The position numbers were made by a program, and so were the translations under genes. From assembly GCA_040007195.1 (NCBI GenBank), contig JBDTVQ010000052.1:1-24131 (forward strand): a stretch of DNA of 24,131 bases. Direction: 5' to 3'. The notes under the pieces are model-generated. The model worked only from the letters and a program-made list of their open reading frames with translations. It had not been told where the DNA came from and made no database searches. Positions 8,009-14,452 of the stretch are shown piece after piece; position 1 is the stretch's first letter, and each line of letters opens with the position of its first letter. Origin of the DNA: JAFLBB01 sp040007195. GTDB taxonomy: Bacteria > Acidobacteriota > Terriglobia > Bryobacterales > Bryobacteraceae.

Positions 8009-8806
8009 ATGCGAAGACTGCCATTCCTGTTGGTACTCAGTGTTGGCGCGAGCCTCGCCCAGCAAACCAAGCCTGTTGTTGCCACCTCCACTTTTTACGA
8101 CGTCGACGACGCGAACAACCGCGCTTTTGTCGAGTTCTCCAAGACGTCGACAAAGAAACTGGTGGAAGCCCACATGAAAGAAGATCCGGCGGTGCGCTCG
8201 GTGATTCTGAGCGAGCGCCTGTTCGGCGGCAACCCGTCGCCGGAGGGCCGGTACCGGCTGGTGTCGATTCGCGACGGATACGCCATTCTGGACACGGCCA
8301 AACTCGGGGCGATTTCGATGAAGGCAACCGGCATGAGCTATGACGACTATCTGAAGAAGGTGAACACGCTGCGGAAGCGGACGGGCTCGTCGATTCGCGT
8401 GCGCACGGCCTCGACGGCGGGAAACATGCCGACGGGGATTGCAGAGGGCGACATCCTGCAAACCGACCTGATGAAGATTTCCCCCGACCGGGCGGCCGAC
8501 TACTACAACCTGGAGCAGAACGACTGGCAGCCGGTACACGCGCAGAGGGTGAAAGACGGGACGATCAAGAGCTGGAGTTGCTGGGCGTTCCGTTCGCCGG
8601 GGGGCGCATCGAGGCCGTACGATGCCGTGACGTCGACGATCTACAAGGACTTCGAAACGGCGATGTCCAACCCGGGCTATCAGGCGTTGTTCGCCAAAGT
8701 GCATCCGAACCGGAACTACGCGGCGATTTCCGACCGCGGGCGCACGGTGCGCACGATCGTGAGGGTGGACTACTGGCGCGTGATTTGGGCGCTGGCGCGG
8801 CCGTAG
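8009..8806 (+). CDS. Exported protein of unknown function
   Basis: This is a 265-residue protein with a clear Sec signal peptide (MRRLPFLLVLSVGASLAQQ). The start at 8009 is supported by GAGG at 8000-8003 with a 5-nt spacer; the open frame extends 21 codons upstream but without signal-peptide character. The mature region has two similar-length halves, marked by SVILSERLFGGNPSPEGRYR and later DLMKISPDRAADYYNLEQND, followed by WQPVHAQRVKDGTIKSWSCW. The YYNLEQNDWQPVHAQRV segment is reminiscent of dimeric alpha-beta barrel proteins, in which such a helix leads to a strand. No named family is recognised with confidence. It is followed 34 nt later by the PHP-domain gene, so shared transcription is possible. 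Confidence 0.75.
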   Translation: MRRLPFLLVLSVGASLAQQTKPVVATSTFYDVDDANNRAFVEFSKTSTKKLVEAHMKEDPAVRSVILSERLFGGNPSPEGRYRLVSIRDGYAILDTAKLGAISMKATGMSYDDYLKKVNTLRKRTGSSIRVRTASTAGNMPTGIAEGDILQTDLMKISPDRAADYYNLEQNDWQPVHAQRVKDGTIKSWSCWAFRSPGGASRPYDAVTSTIYKDFETAMSNPGYQALFAKVHPNRNYAAISDRGRTVRTIVRVDYWRVIWALARP

Positions 8807-8840
8807 TGGATTGGGGTGGCCGTGTACTACACTGCCAGTG

Positions 8841-9827
8841 ATGCGCACCACCTGGATTGTCCGGTTCACCTTCCTGTCATTGTTGGCGTTGGGGGCCGCG
8901 TTGACGCAGACGCGGCCTTCGTTGCGCTGGTACAAGGGCAACCTGCACACGCACACGCTGAACAGCGACGGCGATTCGACGCCGCATGAGGTGGCGACGT
9001 GGTACCGCGAGCACGGGTATCAGTTTCTGACGCTGTCGGACCACAACTACCTGACGAGCGTGGAGGGGTTGAACGCGGTGCACGCGGCGCGGGAGAAGTT
9101 TCTGCTGATTCCGGGCGAAGAGGTGACGGACGGGTTCGGCGGGAAGCCGATTCACGTGAACGCCTACAACCTGGGGCGCGAACTGCAGCCGCGGCATGGC
9201 GCGAGCGTGGCCGAGACGATTCAGAACAATGTGAACATGATTCGCGGGGCGATGGCGCTGCCGTCGCTGAATCATCCGAATTTCGGCTGGGCCGTCACAA
9301 AGGACGACTTACTCAAGGTGAGTAACCTCGGTCTGGTCGAGGTCTACAATGGCCATCCGACGGTGAACAATGCGGGCGGCGGAGGATTCGCTTCGCTGGA
9401 TGAAATTTGGGACGCTTTGCTCACGGCGGGCAAGCACGTGAACGGCATCGCGGTGGACGACGCGCACCACTTCAAGAAGATTGGGCAGGAGTTCTCGAAT
9501 CCGGGCCGGGGCTGGATTCAAGTGCGCGCGGCCGAGTTGAGCGCGGCGGCGATTGCCGAGGCGATCGACAAGGGCGACTTCTATGCGAGCTCGGGCGTGG
9601 TGCTGGCCGATGTGCAGACGGGCGGCGGCGAATACCGGTTGGAGATTGCTACGCGCGGGACGGAGAAGTTGACCACTTACTTTATTGGTGATGGTGGTAA
9701 GGTGCTCGCTAAGAGTTACGACACAAAACCGGTGTATAAGTTGACTGGTTCGGAGAAGTATGTTCGGGCTCGGGTGGATTCCTCCTTTGGGTCTAGTGCT
9801 TGGACTCAGGCTTTTTTTACCCGATAA
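8841..9827 (+). CDS. Exported PHP-domain metal-dependent phosphoesterase-like protein
   Basis: A signal peptide (TTWIVRFTFLSLLALGAALT) precedes a PHP domain of ~300 residues. Metal ligands of the family are visible: NLHTHTLNSDGD (His36, His38, Asp43), TLSDHNYL (Asp67, His68), IPGEEVTD (Glu93/94), HVNAYN (His105), LNHPNFGW, and GIAVDDAHHF near the end. PHP enzymes hydrolyse phosphoesters with a trinuclear metal site; exported relatives are common in soil Acidobacteriota and Planctomycetota but their substrates are unknown. ATG 8841 is supported by TACACT ending 7 nt upstream; no ribosome site is seen. The last ~55 codons use many more A/T-ending codons than the rest of the gene. It converges on the SEC-C gene, with an interspersed repeat between the stops. 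Confidence 0.88.
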   Translation: MRTTWIVRFTFLSLLALGAALTQTRPSLRWYKGNLHTHTLNSDGDSTPHEVATWYREHGYQFLTLSDHNYLTSVEGLNAVHAAREKFLLIPGEEVTDGFGGKPIHVNAYNLGRELQPRHGASVAETIQNNVNMIRGAMALPSLNHPNFGWAVTKDDLLKVSNLGLVEVYNGHPTVNNAGGGGFASLDEIWDALLTAGKHVNGIAVDDAHHFKKIGQEFSNPGRGWIQVRAAELSAAAIAEAIDKGDFYASSGVVLADVQTGGGEYRLEIATRGTEKLTTYFIGDGGKVLAKSYDTKPVYKLTGSEKYVRARVDSSFGSSAWTQAFFTR

Positions 9828-9831
9828 TTTA

Positions 9832-9861
9832 GCCGCGGATGGACGCGGATGGACGCAGATC
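9832..9861 (+). repeat. Interspersed 10-bp-periodic repeat, copy 1
   Basis: GCCGCGGATGG-ACGCGGATGG-ACGCAGATC is a 10-base unit repeated three times, placed between two convergent stop codons. A second, diverged copy is at 23155-23186. Elements of this look (GATGGACGCAGAT-like) are frequent between genes in many bacterial phyla, from memory; no function is established. Confidence 0.8.
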
Positions 9862-9867
9862 AGCAAA

Positions 9868-10407
9868 CTACGCTGCTGCTTGTTTGTTGGCGCAGCAGTG
9901 TTTGTATTTGCGGCCGGAGTTGCAGGTGCATTGGGCGTTTCGGCCGGGGGTTGGGGGGCGGAGTACGGTTTCGATTCGTTGGGCCTGGGTTGCGGCCATG
10001 GTTGCGTCTTCGGCGGCGTCGTTGAGTTCGAGTTTTTGGATTTGACGGACGATGGGGTTGGGGGCGGCGGGGGATTTCGGCGGTTTGCGGAAGCCGGATC
10101 GTGACGTGTGGGTGGCGACTACGGCTAGCAGGGGGCGTGCGGCTTGCGCGGAATCCTCGATTTGGAGTTGGCGGGCCATTTTGAGGCGGCGGAACTCTTC
10201 GTAGGCGTAGCGGAGTTTGGATTCGGTGGAGAGGAGAAGCCGCATTCGGCGCGGGGTTTCGGCGTTGGTGAAATCGGGGTCGTCTTCGATGTGCCGCGCC
10301 AGAAACGAGGCGCAGGTCGAGAGGCGGGCGATGGTGTCGAAGAAGAGCTCTTCCAACTGGGTGGCGGGAAGAAGCTCGGAGTGGAGGCGGGCGGCGAAAT
10401 CTAACAT
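9868..10407 (-). CDS. SEC-C motif protein
   Basis: This is a protein of about 179 residues with a helical N-terminal part (MLDFAARLHSELLPATQLEE, later STESKLRYAYEEFRRLK) and a C-terminal zinc-binding SEC-C motif, PGRNAQCTCNSGRKYKHCC. The motif has the spacing CxCxSGxKYKxCC known from the SecA tail. Many stand-alone SEC-C proteins exist with unknown partners; a role in protein or nucleic-acid binding is plausible. The start at 10407 is chosen because CATAAT ends 9 nt before it and upstream residues in the open frame look non-coding; the frame itself is open to 10530, which would overlap the divergent VOC gene. The N-terminal helices resemble those of proteins whose DNA neighbours are housekeeping genes, but no family name is offered. 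Confidence 0.75.
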   Translation of the reverse strand: MLDFAARLHSELLPATQLEELFFDTIARLSTCASFLARHIEDDPDFTNAETPRRMRLLLSTESKLRYAYEEFRRLKMARQLQIEDSAQAARPLLAVVATHTSRSGFRKPPKSPAAPNPIVRQIQKLELNDAAEDATMAATQAQRIETVLRPPTPGRNAQCTCNSGRKYKHCCANKQAAA

Positions 10408-10516
10408 CCTAAAACCATTATGACAGGGGCCTATGCAAGCTTTTCCCGGCAAGTCGATGAAAATAAAAGGTGATTTTGGCGTGACCGTATGGCGGTAAGG
10501 CGCGTTAGACTGAGTC

Positions 10517-10888
10517 ATGATCAACGGCACACATTTGCTGCTCTATTCGGCGGACGCCGAGGCGGACCGGGCGTTTTTGCGCGATGTGCTGGAGCTACGG
10601 CACGTGGATGTGGGGCATGGGTGGTTGATCTTTGGGCTTCCGCCGGCGGAGGTGGGGGTGCATCCGGGCGACGGAACGTTTGTGCAGCAGCACGCGGGCA
10701 AGAAAATGTTGGGAGCGGTGGTGTACCTGATGTGCGACGACGTGGAGGCCGAGGTGGCGCGGCTGGCGGCGAAGGGCGTGGAGTGTTCGGAGATCGAAGT
10801 GGCGAATTGGGGACTGGCGACGTCGATTCCGATGCCGGGGGGCGGGTCGATTGGGTTGTATCAGCCGAGCCATCCGACGGCGGTGTAA
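10517..10888 (+). CDS. VOC (glyoxalase/bleomycin-resistance/dioxygenase) superfamily protein
   Basis: This 123-residue protein has the paired beta-alpha-beta-beta-beta modules of vicinal oxygen chelate proteins. The first half runs from THLLLYSADAEADRAFLRDV to GWLIFGLPPAEVGVHPGDG. The second begins VYLMCDDVEAEVARLAAKGV and ends PMPGGGSIGLYQP. The first strand carries His (GTHLL) as a metal-ligand candidate, and Tyr/Glu ligands near the end are less clear, so catalysis is uncertain. The start is ATG 10517 with TAGACT ending 5 nt upstream, so the message is probably leaderless. It diverges from the SEC-C gene. Substrate unknown. Confidence 0.85.
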   Translation: MINGTHLLLYSADAEADRAFLRDVLELRHVDVGHGWLIFGLPPAEVGVHPGDGTFVQQHAGKKMLGAVVYLMCDDVEAEVARLAAKGVECSEIEVANWGLATSIPMPGGGSIGLYQPSHPTAV

Positions 10889-10920
10889 AGGGGGGGTGCC
10901 GATAATCGGGCACGCTCAAT

Positions 10921-10940
10921 TTGTACAGAATTATGTACAA
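10921..10940. promoter_or_regulatory. Palindromic operator upstream of the toxin-antitoxin-like cassette
   Basis: TTGTACA (10921-10927) and TGTACAA (10934-10940) form a perfect 7-base inverted repeat around GAATTA. A -10-like TACAAT (10936-10941) overlaps the right arm. Binding of the Phd-like protein here would block its own promoter, as in typical toxin-antitoxin autoregulation. Confidence 0.75.
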
Positions 10941-10957
10941 TATGAGTGGTGAACGAT

Positions 10958-11497
10958 ATGAAGGAATCCACAAAGCCGATTTCCGAAGTGCGGCAGAAGT
11001 TGCCGGCGCTGGCCAAGGCGGCCGATGAGCGGATGGCGCGGGTTGTCATCACGCAGCAGGGGCGTCCGCAAGCGGTGTTGCTGGGGTATGAAGACTATCT
11101 GGGGATGAAGACGGCGGTTGAGCTGTTGAGCAGGCCGGGGTTGGTGGAGGGGATGGAGACTGCTTCGGCGGAGTTGGAGCGTGGCGAGGGTGTGCCGTTG
11201 GAGGGGTTGAAGGAGGCGGTGCGAGGCGAGGCAGACGGGATCGGGTATATCCAATACTCCGGGGATGGATGGGGCGAGTCCGTGGGATCTTACGTGGACC
11301 CGGATACCGGGATTCCGATGTCGAAGTTCAAGCCGATCAATCTCACGCTGTTTGAGCTAAAGGCGAAGGCTCTATTGAACAAGGGGAATGCGCTGACGCG
11401 GCTGGGCAAGGCGGATGAGGCGATTGCTTCGTACGACGAAGTGCTTGATCTTTTGTCAACGCCAACGTTGGAATCCGAGGGCCTCAAGAAGCCGTAG
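10958..11497 (+). CDS. Phd/YefM-type antitoxin fused to a C-terminal TPR-like extension
   Basis: The first ~80 residues match the Phd/YefM antitoxin fold: KPISEVRQKLPALAKAADE, then RVVITQQGRPQAVLLGYEDY and a helix LGMKTAVELLSRP. A YefM-like tail with GMETASAELERGEGVPLEGL follows. A normal family member ends there (85-95 residues). This one continues ~90 residues, including a Gly/Asp-rich linker (YSGDGWGESVGSYVDPDTG) and a helix pair like one TPR repeat (ALLNKGNALTRLGKADEAI, then ASYDEVLDLL). The usual role is DNA-binding antitoxin that neutralises a RelE/Doc-type toxin. ATG 10958 is used; GTG 10946 is closer to the -10 and is also possible. The RelE-like gene follows after 23 nt. The fusion is unusual; an assembly or recombination origin is not excluded. 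Confidence 0.8.
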   Translation: MKESTKPISEVRQKLPALAKAADERMARVVITQQGRPQAVLLGYEDYLGMKTAVELLSRPGLVEGMETASAELERGEGVPLEGLKEAVRGEADGIGYIQYSGDGWGESVGSYVDPDTGIPMSKFKPINLTLFELKAKALLNKGNALTRLGKADEAIASYDEVLDLLSTPTLESEGLKKP

Positions 11498-11520
11498 ACT
11501 GCATTTCCTGGTGATCGCCG

Positions 11521-11763
11521 ATGTGGAGACCGAGCGTGCCCCCGAAGATGATTGCGCGGATTGCTGAGTTGGGTGCGTCTGACGCCGAACTCGACGCGAT
11601 TGTGAATGCGCTGCAGCAACTGGCGGCGGATCCGCAGCTGGGGTACAAGGTTCCGTTTCAGGGCGCCGGGAATCGGGAGAGGCGGCGGTTTGACGTGGGC
11701 CGATTTGGCTTGATCTACGAGTTTGACGAGAAGACGCTCGGACTGATCCAGGTGATCGATTAG
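11521..11763 (+). CDS. RelE/ParE-like toxin candidate
   Basis: This 80-residue protein has a helical N-terminal half (IARIAELGASDAELDAIVNA, then LQQLAADPQLGYKV) and a beta-rich C-terminal half. The ending RRRFDVGRFGLIYEFDEKTLGLIQVID resembles the last strands of RelE/ParE toxins (R-R-x-x-V-G-x-[YF]-x-[IL]-I-Y-E). RelE-type toxins cleave mRNA at the ribosome and ParE-type poison gyrase; which, if either, applies is unclear. It follows the Phd-like antitoxin gene in the antitoxin-then-toxin order typical of yefM/yoeB. No good Shine-Dalgarno is visible, so translation may depend on coupling. The short length and weak N-terminus leave some doubt. Confidence 0.65.
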   Translation: MWRPSVPPKMIARIAELGASDAELDAIVNALQQLAADPQLGYKVPFQGAGNRERRRFDVGRFGLIYEFDEKTLGLIQVID

Positions 11764-11768
11764 GTGGG

Positions 11769-12095
11769 ATGATGCCGACGGATGCGCACCTGAATATCGC
11801 GGCATTTGCACTTTCGGCGACGGGTGCGACGCTGGGGATTGCGGGCACGCTGATGCAGGCGAACGCTTACTATCCATTCGCCGCGAAGCAGTTCGTTGAG
11901 CACATGGTTCGCGTGAGTAAGACGCTGGTCACGAAGGGCTATGGCGCGGCGAAGGAGGAGATGCACGTGGCGGTGAAATTGTCGGAGGCGCGTGGAGAGG
12001 ACCGGGCGCGGTCCCTTACCGGGTTGTACCTGGTGGCGGTTGCGTTTCTGTTGCAGCTTGCGGGTGCGGGCTTGGCGCTGGTGGCGGCGCTGTAG
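11769..12095 (+). CDS. Small protein with two transmembrane helices, unknown function
   Basis: This 108-residue protein has two predicted membrane helices, about residues 8-28 (IAAFALSATGATLGIAGTLM) and 84-106 (LYLVAVAFLLQLAGAGLALV). The ~55-residue polar segment between them carries FVEHMVRVSKTLVTKGYGAAK and an EEMHVAVKLSEARGEDRARS stretch. AGGTGGG precedes the tandem ATGs 11769/11772. It begins 5 nt after the RelE-like stop, so it is very probably in the same transcript. No family is recognised. Its stop abuts the stop of the convergent epimerase gene without a gap. Confidence 0.7.
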   Translation: MMPTDAHLNIAAFALSATGATLGIAGTLMQANAYYPFAAKQFVEHMVRVSKTLVTKGYGAAKEEMHVAVKLSEARGEDRARSLTGLYLVAVAFLLQLAGAGLALVAAL

Positions 12096-13037
12096 TTAAG
12101 CGCCGACGGTGTGTTGGCGGCGGATATGTTCAATGGTGCGAGCGAGGCCTTCGGCGAAGGGGATGCGCGGGGACCAATCGAGGAGGCGCTGGGCTTTGCC
12201 GATGTCGGGGCGGCGGCGGCGGGGGTCGTCGATGGGGAGTTCGCGGAATTCGATGGTTGAGTGCGAGCCGGTGGCGGCGCGGACGGCTTCGGCGAATTCG
12301 AGGACGGTCATCTCGTGGGGGTTGCCGAGGTTGACGGGGTAGGGTTCCTCAGACAGCGAGAGGCGGATGAGGCCGTCGACGAGGTCCGAAACATAACAGA
12401 AGCTTCTTGTTTGGGAACCGTCGCCGTAGACGGTGAGGGGGAGGCCTTTGAGGGCCTGATCGATTAGGTTAGGCACGACGCGGCCGTCGTCGAGTTTCAT
12501 GCGCGGACCGTAGGTGTTGAAGATGCGGGCGATGCGGGTGCGCATGCCGTACTTGCGGTGGTATGCCATGGTGACGGCCTCGGCGAAGCGCTTGGCTTCG
12601 TCGTAGCAGGAGCGGGGACCGACGGGGTTGACATTGCCCCAGTAGTCTTCGCGCTGGGGATGGACGTCGGGGTCGCCGTAGCATTCCGAGGTAGAGGCGA
12701 GCAGCGAGCGGGCCGAGTGCGTGCGGGCGAGTTCAAGCAAGTTGCGGGTGCCATTGGAGCCGACGTCGAGGGTTTCGAGGGGGTGATCGAAGTAGTCCTT
12801 GGGGCTGGCGGGCGAGGCGAGGTTCATCACGACGTCGAGTTGTGTGGAGACGGTGACGGGGCGGCAGACATCGTGTTCGATGAAAGCGAACTTGGGATTT
12901 CCGCGGAGGTGATCGAGGTTGCGGGGAGAGCCGGTGAGAAAGTTATCGATGGCGAGGACGGAATGGCCATCGGCGAGGAGGCGCTCACAGAGGTGAGAGC
13001 CTACGAAACCGGCGGCGCCGGCGACAGCGAAATGCAA
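12096..13037 (-). CDS. UDP-glucuronate decarboxylase-like NAD-dependent epimerase (extended SDR)
   Basis: This 313-residue extended short-chain dehydrogenase shows the Rossmann glycine motif GAAGFVG (residues 7-13) for NAD, the ASTSECYGDP segment, the catalytic YDEAK (Tyr145, Lys149) and the GNVNPVGPRSCYDEAKR run typical of UDP-xylose synthase (UXS). It also has FNTYGPRM and an RSFCYVSDLVDGLIRL sugar-nucleotide segment. UXS converts UDP-glucuronate to UDP-xylose in the cytoplasm for surface polysaccharides. No other sugar genes are adjacent. The start is a TTG at 13037, supported by AAGGAG 9 nt upstream; the next in-frame ATG would lose the NAD motif. Other 4,6-dehydratase-type specificities cannot be excluded, but the NVNPVG motif favours UXS. 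Confidence 0.88.
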   Translation of the reverse strand: MHFAVAGAAGFVGSHLCERLLADGHSVLAIDNFLTGSPRNLDHLRGNPKFAFIEHDVCRPVTVSTQLDVVMNLASPASPKDYFDHPLETLDVGSNGTRNLLELARTHSARSLLASTSECYGDPDVHPQREDYWGNVNPVGPRSCYDEAKRFAEAVTMAYHRKYGMRTRIARIFNTYGPRMKLDDGRVVPNLIDQALKGLPLTVYGDGSQTRSFCYVSDLVDGLIRLSLSEEPYPVNLGNPHEMTVLEFAEAVRAATGSHSTIEFRELPIDDPRRRRPDIGKAQRLLDWSPRIPFAEGLARTIEHIRRQHTVGA

Positions 13038-13126
13038 CGGGCGAATCTCCTTGGACGGGTGTCTATTCAGTGTATCGGATGGAGGCGGGCGCGGAACTAG
13101 CGGGGTTGAGATATACTCGGGCGCGA

Positions 13127-14425
13127 ATGAAACTCAACCGTCGAGATCTACTGAAGATGGCCCCGGGCGTGCCTGCCGCGTGGCTGCTGAACTACCGTGC
13201 TTTGGCCGCGCCGTTCACGAAGATGGTGAAGATCACGGCGGTCAAAACGCTGGGCATCGATAATACGGGCGATAGCTGCCTGGTGAAGATCGAAACGGAT
13301 GCGGGATTGAGCGGCTATGGGGAAGCCGGATTTTCCGCGCCTGCCGCGCGCGCCATCATTGAGATCATGAAGCCGATTTTGATCGGCCAGGATCCGCTGG
13401 CGATCGAGCGGCATTTCTACATGATGACGGAGACGCAACATCCACACAAGGCGCACATTCCCACGATTGGGGGCGTGGATATGGCGCTGTGGGATCTGGC
13501 AGGGAAGATCCTGGGATTGCCAGTCTACCGCTTGCTGGGCGGGCCGCTGCAAAAGGAGATTCCGATTTACGGGCACGGCACCATTGCAAACATGTTGGAC
13601 AAGGGCGAGTGCCGGGCGTGGGCGGACCGCGTGAAGAGCGAACCGGAGGGCATGACGGCGTTCAAGTTCACGGCGGTGGGGGGCCGTGGCGGTGCGCCAC
13701 GTCCGCGCAACGCGACAGGCGGCAACGCGGCGTTCGGCGAACTGTTCCGGCGGCCAGGGAAGGGCGGTTTCCCGCACAGCACGACGCTTGACGGCGAAGA
13801 CTTTCGCAATGCAGCGAAAGGCTACATGAACTTGCGGGAGGCTGTTGGCGACTCGCTGGATATTGCGATGCATTGTCTGGCGCAGTTCGACACGCGGAGC
13901 GCGATCGGGCTTTGCAAGGCAATTGAGCCTGCCGACCCGGCATGGATCGAAGATCCGCTGCCGACGCTGTACTCGGAAGCGTGGCTGGAGCTGAAGCGGT
14001 CGACCCGCGTGCCGATTCTTACCGGTGAGCGCGTCGAATTGGTGGCTGGGTTCAGGCCCTATCTCGACAATCAAGTGGTGGATGTGATTCACCCCGATCC
14101 GGCGTACGCGGGCGGTATCACGGCGTGCCGCGACATTGCCAAGTATGCGAGCCTGACACGTACTCACGTGGGTTTCCATAGCGGGCCTTCTTCGCTGGTT
14201 CAGTTCTACGCTGCGCTGCACCTGGCCTCGGCCACGCCGAACCTTTTCAAAATTGAAAATGTTTTGGGGGCGTTCCGTGGAAACAAGGAGGATATGGCGC
14301 AAGGAGTGAAACCAGCGGTGAGGAAGGGCGTGATAGCTGTCCCTGAAGGGCCGGGTTTGGGCCTTGAGATCAACGAGGATTGGCTGAAGTCGCATATGGA
14401 GAAGGGCGAGACGTGGTGGGGGTGA
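13127..14425 (+). CDS. Enolase-superfamily (mandelate racemase/muconate lactonizing-like) protein, Tat-exported
   Basis: This is a protein of about 432 residues. The N-terminus MKLNRRDLLKMAPGVPAAWL has a twin-arginine motif and looks like a Tat signal. The capping domain (KTLGIDNTGDSCLVKIETDA) is followed by the barrel with GGVDMALWDLAGKILGLPVY. Barrel residues include Lys in FKFTA (~180), metal-ligand candidates Glu275 (WIEDPLP) and Glu301 (LTGERVE), HPDPAYAGG (~322) and His351 in HVGFHSG. The first metal ligand is irregular: the strand reads DIAMHCLAQFD, with Ala where Asp is expected. Substrate is probably a sugar acid (dehydratase type), but this is a family-level guess. ATG 13127 has TATACT ending 9 nt upstream; upstream codons are non-coding in character. 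It diverges from the epimerase. Confidence 0.85.
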   Translation: MKLNRRDLLKMAPGVPAAWLLNYRALAAPFTKMVKITAVKTLGIDNTGDSCLVKIETDAGLSGYGEAGFSAPAARAIIEIMKPILIGQDPLAIERHFYMMTETQHPHKAHIPTIGGVDMALWDLAGKILGLPVYRLLGGPLQKEIPIYGHGTIANMLDKGECRAWADRVKSEPEGMTAFKFTAVGGRGGAPRPRNATGGNAAFGELFRRPGKGGFPHSTTLDGEDFRNAAKGYMNLREAVGDSLDIAMHCLAQFDTRSAIGLCKAIEPADPAWIEDPLPTLYSEAWLELKRSTRVPILTGERVELVAGFRPYLDNQVVDVIHPDPAYAGGITACRDIAKYASLTRTHVGFHSGPSSLVQFYAALHLASATPNLFKIENVLGAFRGNKEDMAQGVKPAVRKGVIAVPEGPGLGLEINEDWLKSHMEKGETWWG

Positions 14426-14452
14426 GGGGATGGGAGCGGGGTGGGCTGCGGC

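Noticed and set aside
13148..14395. Long open frame antisense to the enolase-superfamily gene
   Set aside because: Arg/His-rich shadow with no domain; the plus-strand gene has recognisable motifs over its whole length.
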